Positions 10,230 to 20,576 of a stretch of DNA of 64,000 nucleotides are shown piece after piece. Made by a program: the position numbers and the translations under genes. The stretch spans positions 5,456,001 to 5,520,000 of the forward strand of contig CM060733.1 of assembly GCA_030704615.1 (NCBI GenBank), given 5' to 3'. Position 1 is the stretch's first letter; the number at the start of each line of letters is the position of its first letter. This DNA comes from Takakia lepidozioides (Eukaryota > Streptophyta > Takakiopsida > Takakiales > Takakiaceae). The notes beneath the pieces were generated by a model. The model was not told the origin of the DNA. It saw nothing but the letters and a program-made list of their open reading frames with translations, and did not search any database.

Positions 10230-12480
10230 TCAAACCACAATGCAAAATCCTGGTTGAGACAAGCTTTCGGGAATCCAAGCTCATCACCCCCTTCAATCTC
10301 AGCACCCAAGGTCATTGCAGGGACCCACTTGATCCAGGCTGTGGGGATCAGCCTCAACTTTTTGCGCTCCCTTCCTTCCACGATCAACAAGCAGCCCATA
10401 AACAAGAACTACTTACCCAGTTATAAGGTCCCTTATTTTGGGATGACTGAGAAGTTTGAATAGTTTAGTTTAGCTTGTTTCCCTTTCCTCCCTTCTTTGT
10501 CATTTCGCAGGTTTTGGGGTTTTTCTATCATATGTTCAAATACCTCATGTTTCCTGTAAATAAAGCTGTACAGGTTTTCATCATCTTAAGGTCCCTTAAT
10601 TGACATTTCTATTAAATAGTAGATGGTCCTGCGGGCAGAGAGGCTCTCTCTACAAGTATAAACAGTGTAAAGTATCCGTATTAGCAATAAATGTTAAGAA
10701 AATTTTACTCCCCTAGTTGTGCACACTAGCAAATGTTAAGTGTTATTTGTTAACAATTGTTTACTCCCCTCTTTGTTAATTTGCCCTCAATAAATTTTAA
10801 GTGCACCATAAAGGCTTCAACTAAAAGGAGATATGCTCCATAATTATAAATTCCAAACTAGATTAGATTATGATAAGATTACATCCCAATCAAAAGACTA
10901 GAAAGTAGGCGGGAGGTAATACTAAAGTGATCAGGTCATAAGCGAATACCTTGATACAAGGAGTGTATGTTTGTATGTTCCACATTTCGACACTTAACAT
11001 GGAGGTTGTTTTTGAGAGACCAGACCACATAAGCTTATGTGGTATTTGCATTTGTGTTAGATGTTTTGCAAGTAGATGGTAGCATTCAAAGATGCCACAA
11101 AATGGCCATAGCTGCAATTTCTCAATGTTTGGAACAAAGGCCTTATGACGTTATGAAACTATTTTAGCCATGAAACACCTAGAGAAAGAAGTCCATGATA
11201 TGCATATTAGATATACTCATCAGACCACAATTGTTTCATATTTCCTACCCATAACTGAATGACTCCATATAATTACACTTTGTTTCATTTCATAAAACTT
11301 ATATTTGTTAAATGTTACCTTCCGTAAATGCTAATGTGTAACAATTAGCAACTTCATAACTATTTTAAATGTGTTAACCTTGTCTAAATGTTATTTTTTT
11401 CCTACTCCCGACTGTTAACATTTATCCAGGGCAGACTGTATCTGTCATTCCCGAAGAGACTACTTGAGAGACTATTGTACTCCACGAAATGAGGGCCCAA
11501 TGGAGAAGAGGGTGTTGAGTTCCTATGAGATCTTAGCGCACAGAATAAGTCATAGCTTAGGTTCACATGCCCCGTCTATTTGTTTGCCACTTGCTTAACT
11601 GGTTGTCAATCTTGAACTATGCCAATTACTGTCTCTCTGTCATGTGAACTTGGTGGCACATTGGTTTTGCGACAAGCCAGAGCCACGCTTAATCTAACAA
11701 GGGGGCTAAGGGAACGTAATGGTAGAATAGTCACACCATGGGGATGGATTGTATTGAATCATCACTAATACAGAGCTTGGTGGAGCAATCTTTCTTATAA
11801 TACTACAAAAGAGCTCTGACTTTGATGAAGATAGAATGACGATTTACTTCCATGGTACTTACGACCGAGCTTAGCCAATCAATGGTCAATAGGATTTGGA
11901 ACTCTCACATGCATCGAACAGCAAGATGCTTGCAGAATGTGCCTCAAGTGGTGCAAATTAGCATTTTTATTTACTGACAAAGCAGGCTGGTGGATATGAC
12001 AATTTTATCTGGAACAGTTCCAACTTGCAGAGAAGGAATGCTGCTCCAAACTCTGGTTCGGTAAGAGCTACATAGTACTTTAGTGTGAATTAGCCTACTT
12101 CACCCTTCATCACTGGACACTGGTAACTGATCCCGGGTGATTCTGAACCAAAAGAGAACTTATTAGAAGTCAACACAAAATCGAGGGCAAAATGTCCATA
12201 GTTTGTCAATCAACCCCAAAAAAACTCAGGTCAATAAGGACCCAAGGTTTGTGTCAGGTGTAAAGATTATAAGATGATGGTCTAGGAATTCACCCCTAAG
12301 CACCCAGTGCCTTCCTTTGATTTTTTGAAAAATCGAAACCTCTCGTCGGAAAAATCGTTGGCATTTTATGAAAAAATTTAATTTGGAAGGTTCTAAAAGA
12401 CAAGATCTCTTACAGGTCGGAGTCCGGTTCTGAAGAAGAGACTTTAGATGCCAATTCCCCCAGAGGAAATCCAAGCATGG
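10230..12480. other. AT-rich gene-poor spacer
   Basis: Upstream region of the peptidase gene followed by AT-rich sequence. Motifs of the form AAATGTTAAG or TTGTTAAC next to TACTCCCC recur between 10680 and 11420, suggesting an old degenerate repeat. The stretch 11995-12125 is the second copy of the dispersed repeat at 6205-6330. No gene, tRNA or clear transposon end was found. Confidence 0.5.
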
Positions 12481-12484
12481 GACA

Positions 12485-12660
12485 AAGCACCCCAACATGA
12501 GCGCATGGACATTATTATAATGTCGAGTTGGGGTACACATTTGGGGTTGGGATATAGAGAAAACTTATAGGAGGCGGTGTTACGGCCCTGTAAGAGTTCC
12601 CCAACATGATCACATGGACATTAATTTGTCGAGTTGGGGTACACGGTTGGGGTTGGACCG
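12485..12660. repeat. Short tandem duplication
   Basis: Two copies of a ~60-bp unit, about 12489-12552 and 12599-12657, share CCCAACATGA, CATGGACATTA and GTCGAGTTGGGGTACAC followed by TTGGGGTTGG. They are separated by ~50 bp of other sequence. No coding meaning is apparent. Confidence 0.7.
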
Positions 12661-12753
12661 GAGTCAATGGTCAACTAGTTTTTGAAATTCAAAATTCAAA
12701 TTTAAATTTAAATTCAAATTTTCCCACCTAAATTCAAATGTACCCCCTACTGT

Positions 12754-12789
12754 GACGTCTGGGGGTCGCATTTACGACCCCCGGACGTC
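12754..12789. repeat. GACGTC-bearing inverted repeat
   Basis: Two 15-bp arms (12754-12768 and 12775-12789) flank a 6-nt loop, with one mismatch: GACGTCTGGGGGTCG against CGACCCCCGGACGTC. Further GACGTCGC copies follow at about 12798, 12851 and 12911, interrupted by a TTTTA-rich run (12810-12840). It may be a terminus or subterminal block of a small DNA transposon that borders the Ty3 fragment starting near 13.0 kb. Confidence 0.5.
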
Positions 12790-13084
12790 GTTAATGCGAC
12801 GTCGCAAATTTTATTTTATTTTATTTTTATTTTATTTTTTGCGATGCCTGGACGTCGCAAGTCGCGCCGGCGCCGCGGCCGGGGGGTCCTGGGGGGTTTG
12901 CAATTCCCCGACGTCGCAAAATGCCCTCGGTGCGCCTCGGGCCTCGTAGGGTATTTCCGTCGCTAATCGCGGCGGTTGGAGGTCTATGGGGCATCGCTAA
13001 ACCCCCCCAAAGTAGTGACCAAGTTACCGGGAGTTTACCAAATTATTGAGAGCAACTTGGGAAACTGCTCAGGAAGCTTCTTTT

Positions 13085-13470
13085 GGAGGAAAATTCTCCA
13101 TCAAGTCTATGGACTTTATTACGGACCTTCCAATTTCCAAGACCACCGATTCAATCCTTGTTATTGTAGATCGTTTTACGAAGATGACACATTTCATTCC
13201 ATGTAATAAGACGGTTAGCGGCGAGGAAACTGCAAGACTTTTCCTCAATAATATCTACCGCATTCATGGACTACCGAAGGAGATCGTATCTGATCGAGGA
13301 CCACAGTTCATATCAAATTTTTGGAGGGGATTATTTCACATATTGGATACTAAGATCAACCTCTCTACAGCTAATCATCCATAGACTGATGGTCAAACCG
13401 AACGTGTAAACCAGATTTTGGAGCAGTGTCTTCGATGTACGATAAATTATCACCAAGATAAAATCGAAAT
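13085..13470 (+). pseudogene. Ty3/gypsy integrase core fragment
   Basis: Encodes SMDFITDLPISKTTDSILVI then VDRFTKMTHFIPCNKT, LHGLP-like IHGLPKEIVSDRGPQF and, after a stop, TDGQTERVNQILEQCLR. These are the catalytic D (MDF), D (SDRG) and E (TER) blocks of a retroviral-type integrase core. The stop (TAG at 13382) replaces the Gln of HPQTDGQ, a C-to-T change. The N-terminal zinc finger and the C-terminal region are missing. It is followed at once by protease sequence, which normally lies upstream of integrase, so the order is scrambled. Confidence 0.75.
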
Positions 13471-13484
13471 ATCTCCACAAAAGC

Positions 13485-14332
13485 ACTTTTGGACTCAGGC
13501 GCTTCAGCGTGTTTTATTGGCAAAGACTTTGCGAAGCAACACAATTTAACGTTCGTAAGAAAAAAAAAATTCCGGCCTCTGTTGAAGTCATCAATGGACG
13601 ACCGTTAGCATCAGGAAACATTGACCATGAAACTCGACCCCTTGAAGAGAAGCTTAGAATTCAAGCATCACAGATTGTTTTCAACGTCATCCAGTCTCCA
13701 ACGAATCGTGTGATCCTTGGACTTCCCTGGTTTGTACTTCATAATCCTGACATCGACTGGCGATCACGAAAAAATTCGGCAAAACAAAAATGCAAAAGTA
13801 CCAAAGGTATTCAACCTTTGTTTCTTGAAGCTAAAGCCTTCATGAGAACTACAAAGAAAGACGCGACATTTGCACTTTATGTGACTTCGATCAAGACTAC
13901 AACAGACCAAGGTACTTCGACGTTATCCACTCAATATCAAAATTTCAAGGATGTCTTCGAGAAGAAAAATGCAAACATGTTGCCAGAACATCGACCTTAT
14001 GATTGTACGATTGAGTTGCAAGAAAGACCCCATCCTCCATTCGGCCCAATCTACAATTTATCTCAGGCGAACTTGGCTGCTTTACGCGAATCGAAGAATT
14101 TGTCGAAGAATTTCATTTGACATTCGAAATCACCCGCGGAAGCACCTATCTTATTTATGAAGAAGAAGGACGGATCGTTACGCATGTGTGTGGACTATCG
14201 TGGGCTCAACAAAGCCACTATCAAAAATCATTATCCACTGCCAATGATTTCTGGGCTTCTCGATCAGCTGGGACGAGCGAAGATATTCACCAAAATTGAC
14301 TTGAGATGAGCTTATAACCTTGTACGGATGAG
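13485..14332 (+). pseudogene. Ty3/gypsy protease and reverse transcriptase start
   Basis: Begins with an aspartic protease active site LDSGASACFIGKDFAKQHNL, continues through the protease-RT linker (ILGLPWF, DIDW, YDCTIEL), shifts frame near 14090, and ends in the RT fingers: [20 protein letters not shown], then [20 protein letters not shown] and KIFTKIDLR followed by a stop. The YxDD box and everything after it are absent, so the copy is truncated at about 14332. Sequence type differs from the chromoviruses at 20-36 kb. Confidence 0.75.
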
Positions 14333-14562
14333 ACGAATGGAAGAAGAAGACTCCGGACTAAACCGGCGTATAAACCAAGACCACTTCACCTTGCGGCTAC
14401 TGCCCCTTCTCAGGGGTGGGCCCTATAAAGAACAGATGTCCATGGGACATCATATGGTAGGTGAGAATGGGGGAGGGAAGATGCACTCATGGCGCCGAGG
14501 GCACCGCGTGGAACTCGTGGGCCCATGGGGTACCTCATGGGTACTAGCAGCGGCTAGGAGGC

Positions 14563-15960
14563 CTAGAGAGCTGGGGGGAGAGTACTGGATTCAAGCTGTT
14601 GTTTGTTGGTGATGATGGCAGTGAGAGATCGGAGCTCGATGAGGTCTATGGCTTTGAAGCACTTGTGGATAAAGGTGAGAGGGATATGAAAATTGTTGTG
14701 TAGGGCCGAGATAGTGTCATTGTGGATGCCTCCTTCGGTGCCGGCTGTGATGACAGTAAGTGGGCCAATGGCCCACCCCTGTTGGCGAATAGCCAGGATA
14801 AGGGGTGCGTATTTTTGACGTTTTTCAAGAATAGAGGGACCAGGGAAGCGGTCATGGCAATACGTAAATTTGATGAAATGTATGGTGATGGCGGAGGAGG
14901 GTGTCGAGGGGGGTGGGCTGTTGATGGGGAGTCCCTGAGCGAGGAGGATGTCTGGACACAACCTAGCGGGACAGGTGGATGACGAGTGAGGCTGGCACCT
15001 ACAGGGTAGGAACCAAGCAGGCACCGTATGGTCCGGGAGCCTGCCTTGATAGGTATCAGCGTTGATCAAAGTGAGCCATCTAGTTTCTGGGCGGCGTAGT
15101 AAGAGTTTATGAATATGCCATACGACATGGTTGTGTCTGGCGATGCGAAGTCCATGTATGACTGGGTGAGGCACTCGCTAAGAAGATGAGGCCAGGTGTC
15201 TCGTGTTGCGTGGATGTGGGAGCATAGTAGGCAATGTGGGGATGGAAAATGGGTTGGCCAGAAAGTATGCTTACATTGATGGCCCATGTATTGGGCGTAT
15301 CGGAATTTAAGCGTTTGTCGTATTTGTACGTCAGACGCAGCGTTAGTGTTCCAGAAATGGTTAGATAGTTTGTGGTGTAGGACATTGGAGAGGGTCCATT
15401 TTTGGATATGCAATTTGATGTGGCTTAGAGAAGCGGAGGCTTGTTTGTTGGCTTCTTTAGTAAGGGTGTGGAGAAGATCCCGGATGGGCCTAGGTTCGGG
15501 AGGATCGGGTACGGGGTGTATCATCCAGGAAGGGTATGTGTGGGCTATGTGGAAGGGGTCGTCCGATGGCTCTGCTTGGGGTTTAGAGGCCCCAGCCTGG
15601 GCAAGGAGGTCTGCTTCTTCGTTGCCAATAATACCTGTGTGTGAACGGACTTTGAGGAAGTGTATGGGTTTATCGATGGTGATAGCGAGGTTGATAATAG
15701 CGGATATAAGGTTTCGGTCGGAGTGGTGGTGGTGTGAGGAGGGGCAAGCTAGATGGTTGCGGAGTATAAAAAATGAGTTGAGACTGTCAGTGAAGATGTA
15801 GTATGGCGGTGGGAATGAGACTAATTGTGTTAGGGCTTCAAAAATAGCCATGAGTTCGGCTCGGTTGTGGGACCTGGGAGGCGGTGGGCCGTCCCAGTGC
15901 TGGTGGCGGCATGGTACACGCCATATCCGGCAAGAGAGCCAGATTGGGAGCCATCTGTGC
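14563..15960 (-). pseudogene. LINE 3' part with RNase H domain
   Basis: The minus strand encodes an RNase H domain: TDGSQSGSLAGYGVYHAATS (15958-), a frame change, NRAELMAIFEAL, YIFTDSLNSFFIL, and VRSHTGIIGNEEADLLAQAG. The four acidic positions (D of TDGS, E of AEL, D of TDS, D of EEAD) are all present. It is followed by a Cys/His-bearing region (CLLCSHIHATRDTWPHLLSEC) and, in another frame, the C-terminal segment FTYCHDRFPG with KRQKYAPLILAIRQQGW and VITAGTEGGI typical of plant LINE ORF2 ends. It stops abruptly at 15960, where plus-strand sequence begins. Confidence 0.75.
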
Positions 15961-17480
15961 CCTACCCACTAGTACTCCGAACGCACTCATCCAACCCCCA
16001 CAAGCGAATTATGGCATAGGCTCCAGCCCATTAATTCTCTCCTACGCATGAACCTTAGGATCGCAAATTCAAGAAGCCCTAAACGACCCTGGCCGCCTTG
16101 GATGCATATTCCGAGGGCTTCTTCAACATATGGCCGTTAAATACAATGGACTACATTCCCTCCCTACCCTGCACCCTCAGTCATGCCTCCACTCCCCAAC
16201 CGCTCGCACACTACTCATTCTGCGACAATTGAAGATCAACATACAAACCGATTTACCAGGGTACTCCAACACTTTATCACCAAGCTAGAACGGGCATGGC
16301 TCCAAAGCCCATTCCTCTCACAATTCGAAACTTCACACCCTCGTCAAAAGAAACTCATTCTTGCCTACTTCAAAGCCCGCCACATATCTAACCTCACCCA
16401 ACTCACCACAGCTACTGGTATTTGTCTTTTAACCCCTAGTCAATTTACCCTAAAGCATTCCCGGGCCACCATTAAAACACAAAGATATCTGATACACCTC
16501 CGCTCCCTATTTTGTCACCCGTTGACTTCTTGTACCCTCGAGTGTGATCTCCCGTGCCCACTCTTTCCCCACAACCGACAAGACCTTCTCCCAGAATTTA
16601 GAAGAGCCCCAGCTACTTCTATACTCCAGAAGCTCCGAGCCTCCCACGCATCCCGCACCGCCCCTGGTCTTCCTACTCCAAACATCTCATCCCGTTCCCC
16701 CCCCCCCCCCCACTAACCCAACTAACCCCCCTGCTCTCCGATCCCTACCGCCACTTCACCCAACCCTAAACCCACCAACCTTGACCATCCCAAGGCATTC
16801 ATTATTGAGGCCATCCAAGGTCTCAAAACCCAGACCTCCCTAGACGCTTTTGGTGCTACATGTGTAGATACATACTACCTATGTAAATGGGCTGACTACC
16901 CCAATGAAGACAACACTTGGCAAATAGAAGACGACCTTTTTGGAACCCATGAAGACTATGACCCTGCCCACAATCGCATGCTTCTCATCGCATTCCATAA
17001 ATCAACCAACACCAAATACCTCGCACACACCCACAAACAACATGTCTCGCAACCCCAATTGATGGACACCCGATACATCCATACCCAACTAGACGCCCCC
17101 AATATTCATATTACAACCTCCAAATGTAACCCTGACAAAAGATATCAGCCACATCTCCCCCATCATATGCCCAAGCCGCACCATATCCAATATTTATATG
17201 CATAATGGTCACTTTGCCGGGTCAATCCCTCATGTCAGGATAGCCTGGATTTGGGACCGATATACCGCCTCCGCCACCCTCAACAGTCAACTCCAACCCC
17301 CCGAGGCAAGACTTCGCCACCGAAGTCGGCTGGCTGGTAGAAAGATACATATGTGACACCCCCCCAAAAAAAACCCCCCTCCCACACAAACTTGCTCACG
17401 CATATTGCCATAGCACTATCCCCCCCGACATCCTCAAGTTTCTCATCACCTCCTTTCGGTTTACCCACTCATATTACTCA
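15961..17480 (+). mobile_element. Inverted LINE-like segment with chromodomain-like motif
   Basis: Plus-strand coding in several frames. At 16183-16716 a frame reads NRFTRVLQHFITKLERAWLQ and SPFLSQFETSHPRQKKLILA, with a Cys-Pro-rich tail. At 16791-16965 comes FIIEAIQGLKTQTS and YYLCKWADYPNEDNTWQIED, which matches the chromodomain pattern (YLVKWKGYP-E-NTWEP). Near 17300-17490 another frame reads FATEVGWLVERYICDTPP and LKFLITSFRFTHSYYSSPLT. Orientation is opposite to the LINE pieces on both sides. It may be the inverted 5' half of the copy ending at 15960 (twin priming) or a second element. Function of the first segment is unknown to me. Confidence 0.45.
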
Positions 17481-17639
17481 AGCCCTCTCACATGTCCCCT
17501 TGAACTTGTGGCTTTAAACCCATTGATTGTAGGAGTGTATGTTGTCGATTCCTATACTACCCTAGATAGAATTATACTGAAAAATGGGTCAGCTGATGAA
17601 ATACTGGTGTGTTTTTTATGTGCGTCTTATGGGGAACAG

Positions 17640-17697
17640 ATGGGACAATTGAAGTTAACTCCACGAGTCCTAATTGGCCATAGCTTTGGTGGTAAAG
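17640..17697 (+). CDS. Single exon of an alpha/beta-hydrolase (ABHD11-like)
   Basis: Nineteen codons read MGQLKLTPRVLIGHSFGGK. TPRVLIGHSFGGK is the nucleophile-elbow block (GHSFGG, Ser nucleophile) of the plant/animal ABHD11-like alpha/beta-hydrolases, where the next residues are VxLS. The exon ends AAAG|GTATGT, a strong plant donor, in phase 1 as needed for the following Val codon, and is preceded by AACAG|AT, a possible acceptor after a T-rich stretch. No neighbouring exon was found in the ~170 bp before the LINE at 17876 or upstream. It is either one exon of a host gene with very large, transposon-filled introns, or a captured fragment. Confidence 0.5.
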
Positions 17698-17875
17698 GTA
17701 TGTTCTCCAATCCATGAAATTTCAACTCTGGAAGATGATGACCGTACACATTCCACATGGGCACACATGGCTGGGTTTGCCTGTCTGAACAAAACCCTCT
17801 CCTATATCCACACCCTTTGGTTGGAAACAGGCTAGCACTGGGAGGGAGCATCAGGAGGGTGTCTGTCTTTTAAGA

Positions 17876-20510
17876 TCAGTCCTTCATGGTTTGTTTCATC
17901 TGTTGCATGCTAGTGAATAGTTTGTAAATGGTGTTAGTAAGGGCTATGGGTCTGTAGTTGTTGAGGTCGGTGGGGTCACCTTTTTTAAATAACAAAATGG
18001 TCCAACTGTGTTTCCAGGAGTGTGGTATACGATGTATTTGGTAGCAGAGGCGGAAGAATTTAAAGAGGAGCTCCTGGAACTGTGGGTCAAGAGCTTGAAG
18101 TATGGCATTGGGGATGAGGTCTGGGCCGGGGGCCTTGGCTTTGGAGAGGGTTTTTAGGCATGAGTCATATAAATCTTTGGTGAATGAGCTCAGAATGTGG
18201 TCTAAGGGAAGGCCCCTCTTTTCTAAGGAGAAGCCATCTAAGTCATGCCACGGGTAGTGTTTGGCTTTGCATAAGCAATTGAGTGTGTGTAGGTTGGGAT
18301 GTAGACAGTTAGTGACGGTTGGCTTATAGGAGGACGATGCCTGAAGCCAGATTTCATTTTTAATGTCATCTGGTTTAATTAGCAAGTGGCCTAATCTGAG
18401 TTTAAGGCAGTCAATAGGGGGGTTAGTTGCAGGATTGAAGATAGCTTTGTGGGCTCTTTTGGGGTGCTCATGTACTAATTTGCTAAAAGAAGCAACAATT
18501 TTTTTGTGATTGGCAGTGGCTTTGTGCTTAGTGATGGTATAAACTGCTTTCTTGGCGTCTCGGCCCAGTTTGGATAGGGAGGCAATCCACTGGGGGAGAG
18601 AGGCAGGATCACATGGTGGGGGCATAAGTGAGTGGCACACAGTCAAGGTACTTAAGCTGGTAATGCGACGATCGGATCTCTAGTCGTTCTGTGGGCGGGA
18701 TGAGGCGGGGTTTATGATAGCTAGAGCTCGGCGAATGGTGTGATAGATATTTAGGTTGGTAGTTCATTCCCGTTTTTGTGTTCTGGTGAGGTATCCACCG
18801 AGCGAGTGGTTTGGAGAAGGTCTGGAGAGGTAGAGCATGTGGCAAGAACACTTGTAGTCAATGCTAGTAATGTAGAGGTGAGTATGCCCTCGGCTTGAGC
18901 CTGGCAAGCAGCCTCAGGGGATAGGGCGTATGCTGGTATCAGAGAGTGCGGGGGTAATTTTGTGTATGAAAATGGAGGAGGCTAGGTGGAAATGATGTTG
19001 GAACGCCTTGATGTTACTGTGGTGAATAGGGGATAGAATTCTGGGTTGAGGGGGTGGGGCATGCATGTCTGGGATGGGCCGGAATGGGACAAGGGAGGGG
19101 GGGAGGAAGATAGAGACCGGGTAGTGATCCGAGTTGCAGAGGCTATTGATATGGACATGGCTCTGGAGGTAAGTTGGGATATCATTACAGGTTCTGAGAT
19201 AGAAGCCATCAAATAGGCTTAAAGAGGAGTAGTGGAGGCCACCTTGTCGAGAGTAGTGATAGTCGGCTGGAATGTATTTAAGTTTTAGGAGGTGGGTGAA
19301 TGCAGCCCATTCATGGTCTGCCGGGGAGGGGGCCTTGTGGGTTCCGTTGTATGAGTGACCTGACATTACAATATCTCTGTTGAAGTTGCCGGCGAGTATG
19401 ACATGGTGTTGCTGATAATCAGGATGAGTGACTGTGTTGGAGATGGTGTGTAGGATGTCCGGTATAAGGGAGAGATCATCAGTATGAAAGGGCATACATA
19501 GGTGTATAAGGGTAATGGGGCATAAGGCTTGTGGGTGTAGTTGAACTATTTGGAGATGTGAGCGGATGGGGATGGGGATGGTTATTTTGGTGGTAGTGTT
19601 GGGAGCGGAGGATCCCTAGTGCTATGCCTCCCCTGGTGGGCTTGTATGGGGCGGATCAACGCAGAAGGCATTGGGGTGCTATGTAGGGGTTTCCATATAG
19701 TAGATGATAGTCCGGTAGTAGTTTATTAATATAAGAGATGCTCGTGTTGGTGGTGTTGCTAGTGTTACTTGTAGGAGGAAGATGTGTGGTTGTGAGGTGT
19801 TGGAGAAGAGGTGAAGCAGGCTTTGTATACTGGTAGCCAAGGAGCCCACATTCCATGAGGTGAGAGTGAGTGTATTATGGCAGGCCTCGAGGGACGCGGT
19901 AGGGGTGGGATGGGACAGGGGGGCCGATAGGGGCTCCGTGACATGAGTTCTGGTAGGTGGGGGGCATAGCCTGGTATTGGGGTGATGGCATTGAGTGTGG
20001 CGTCTAGAATATTGGCCGAAAGGAAGGGGAATTTGTTAATGATGTTTTGTTGGTCATGATCTGGAGTGGTAACAGTTGCTAGGTAGTCCCCCAAAATATT
20101 GTGGACAACCTTGGTTTGTGAATCTAAGAGTTTGAGGGAGCGGTGGATCTCGGTTAAGCAGTGCGGATGGGCCAGATATTGGTAGGGGAGCGAAGGTAGC
20201 TCTTTTAGTTGACGGAGGAGGGAGCGGGGTTGGGAGATTGAGTGTGAATGTAGATATCCATTGCAAGTTTCGGGGAGAGGGGAGATAGTAACGATTAGCG
20301 AGAAAAGGAGTTGGGATGTGGTGAACGTCCTAAGTTTGTGGAGGGCCTTAGTGAGAGCTGGGTAGGAGTTTGGGGGGAGCCCGAAAGTTTCAATGTGGTG
20401 CGTGGGTACGTGTGTCGGGGTTGGTGGGTTAGGGAAGAAAGGGATGAAGCGGTCATGGATGTGTCGGTAGCTATGTGTGGAGATTTACGTCTTTATCCGC
20501 GAGGATGACC
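17876..20510 (-). pseudogene. LINE 5' part: endonuclease and RT start
   Basis: The minus strand holds, in order, an unidentified N-terminal region (20510-19880), an apurinic-type endonuclease (SWNVGSLATSIQSLLHL near 19860, AGNFNRDI near 19390, and CNSDHYPVSIFLPP near 19120), then linker and the reverse transcriptase fingers (KAPGPDLIPNAILQ, WTILLFKKGDPTDLNNYRPI, ALTNTIYKLF) ending at 17876. The YADD palm and everything after are absent. Several frameshifts split the endonuclease. A LINE that keeps its 5' end but loses its 3' end is unusual, since target-primed insertion truncates 5' ends; a later deletion is implied. Confidence 0.75.
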
Positions 20511-20576
20511 ACCCAGTAATTGGGTAATTAGGGGGCCCCACTTTGACAATCAAGGCCGCAGGCTTTATTGACGGAA

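Noticed and set aside
15286-15801. 171-codon plus-strand frame within the LINE RNase H region
   Set aside because: It is the antisense shadow of the RNase H coding strand.
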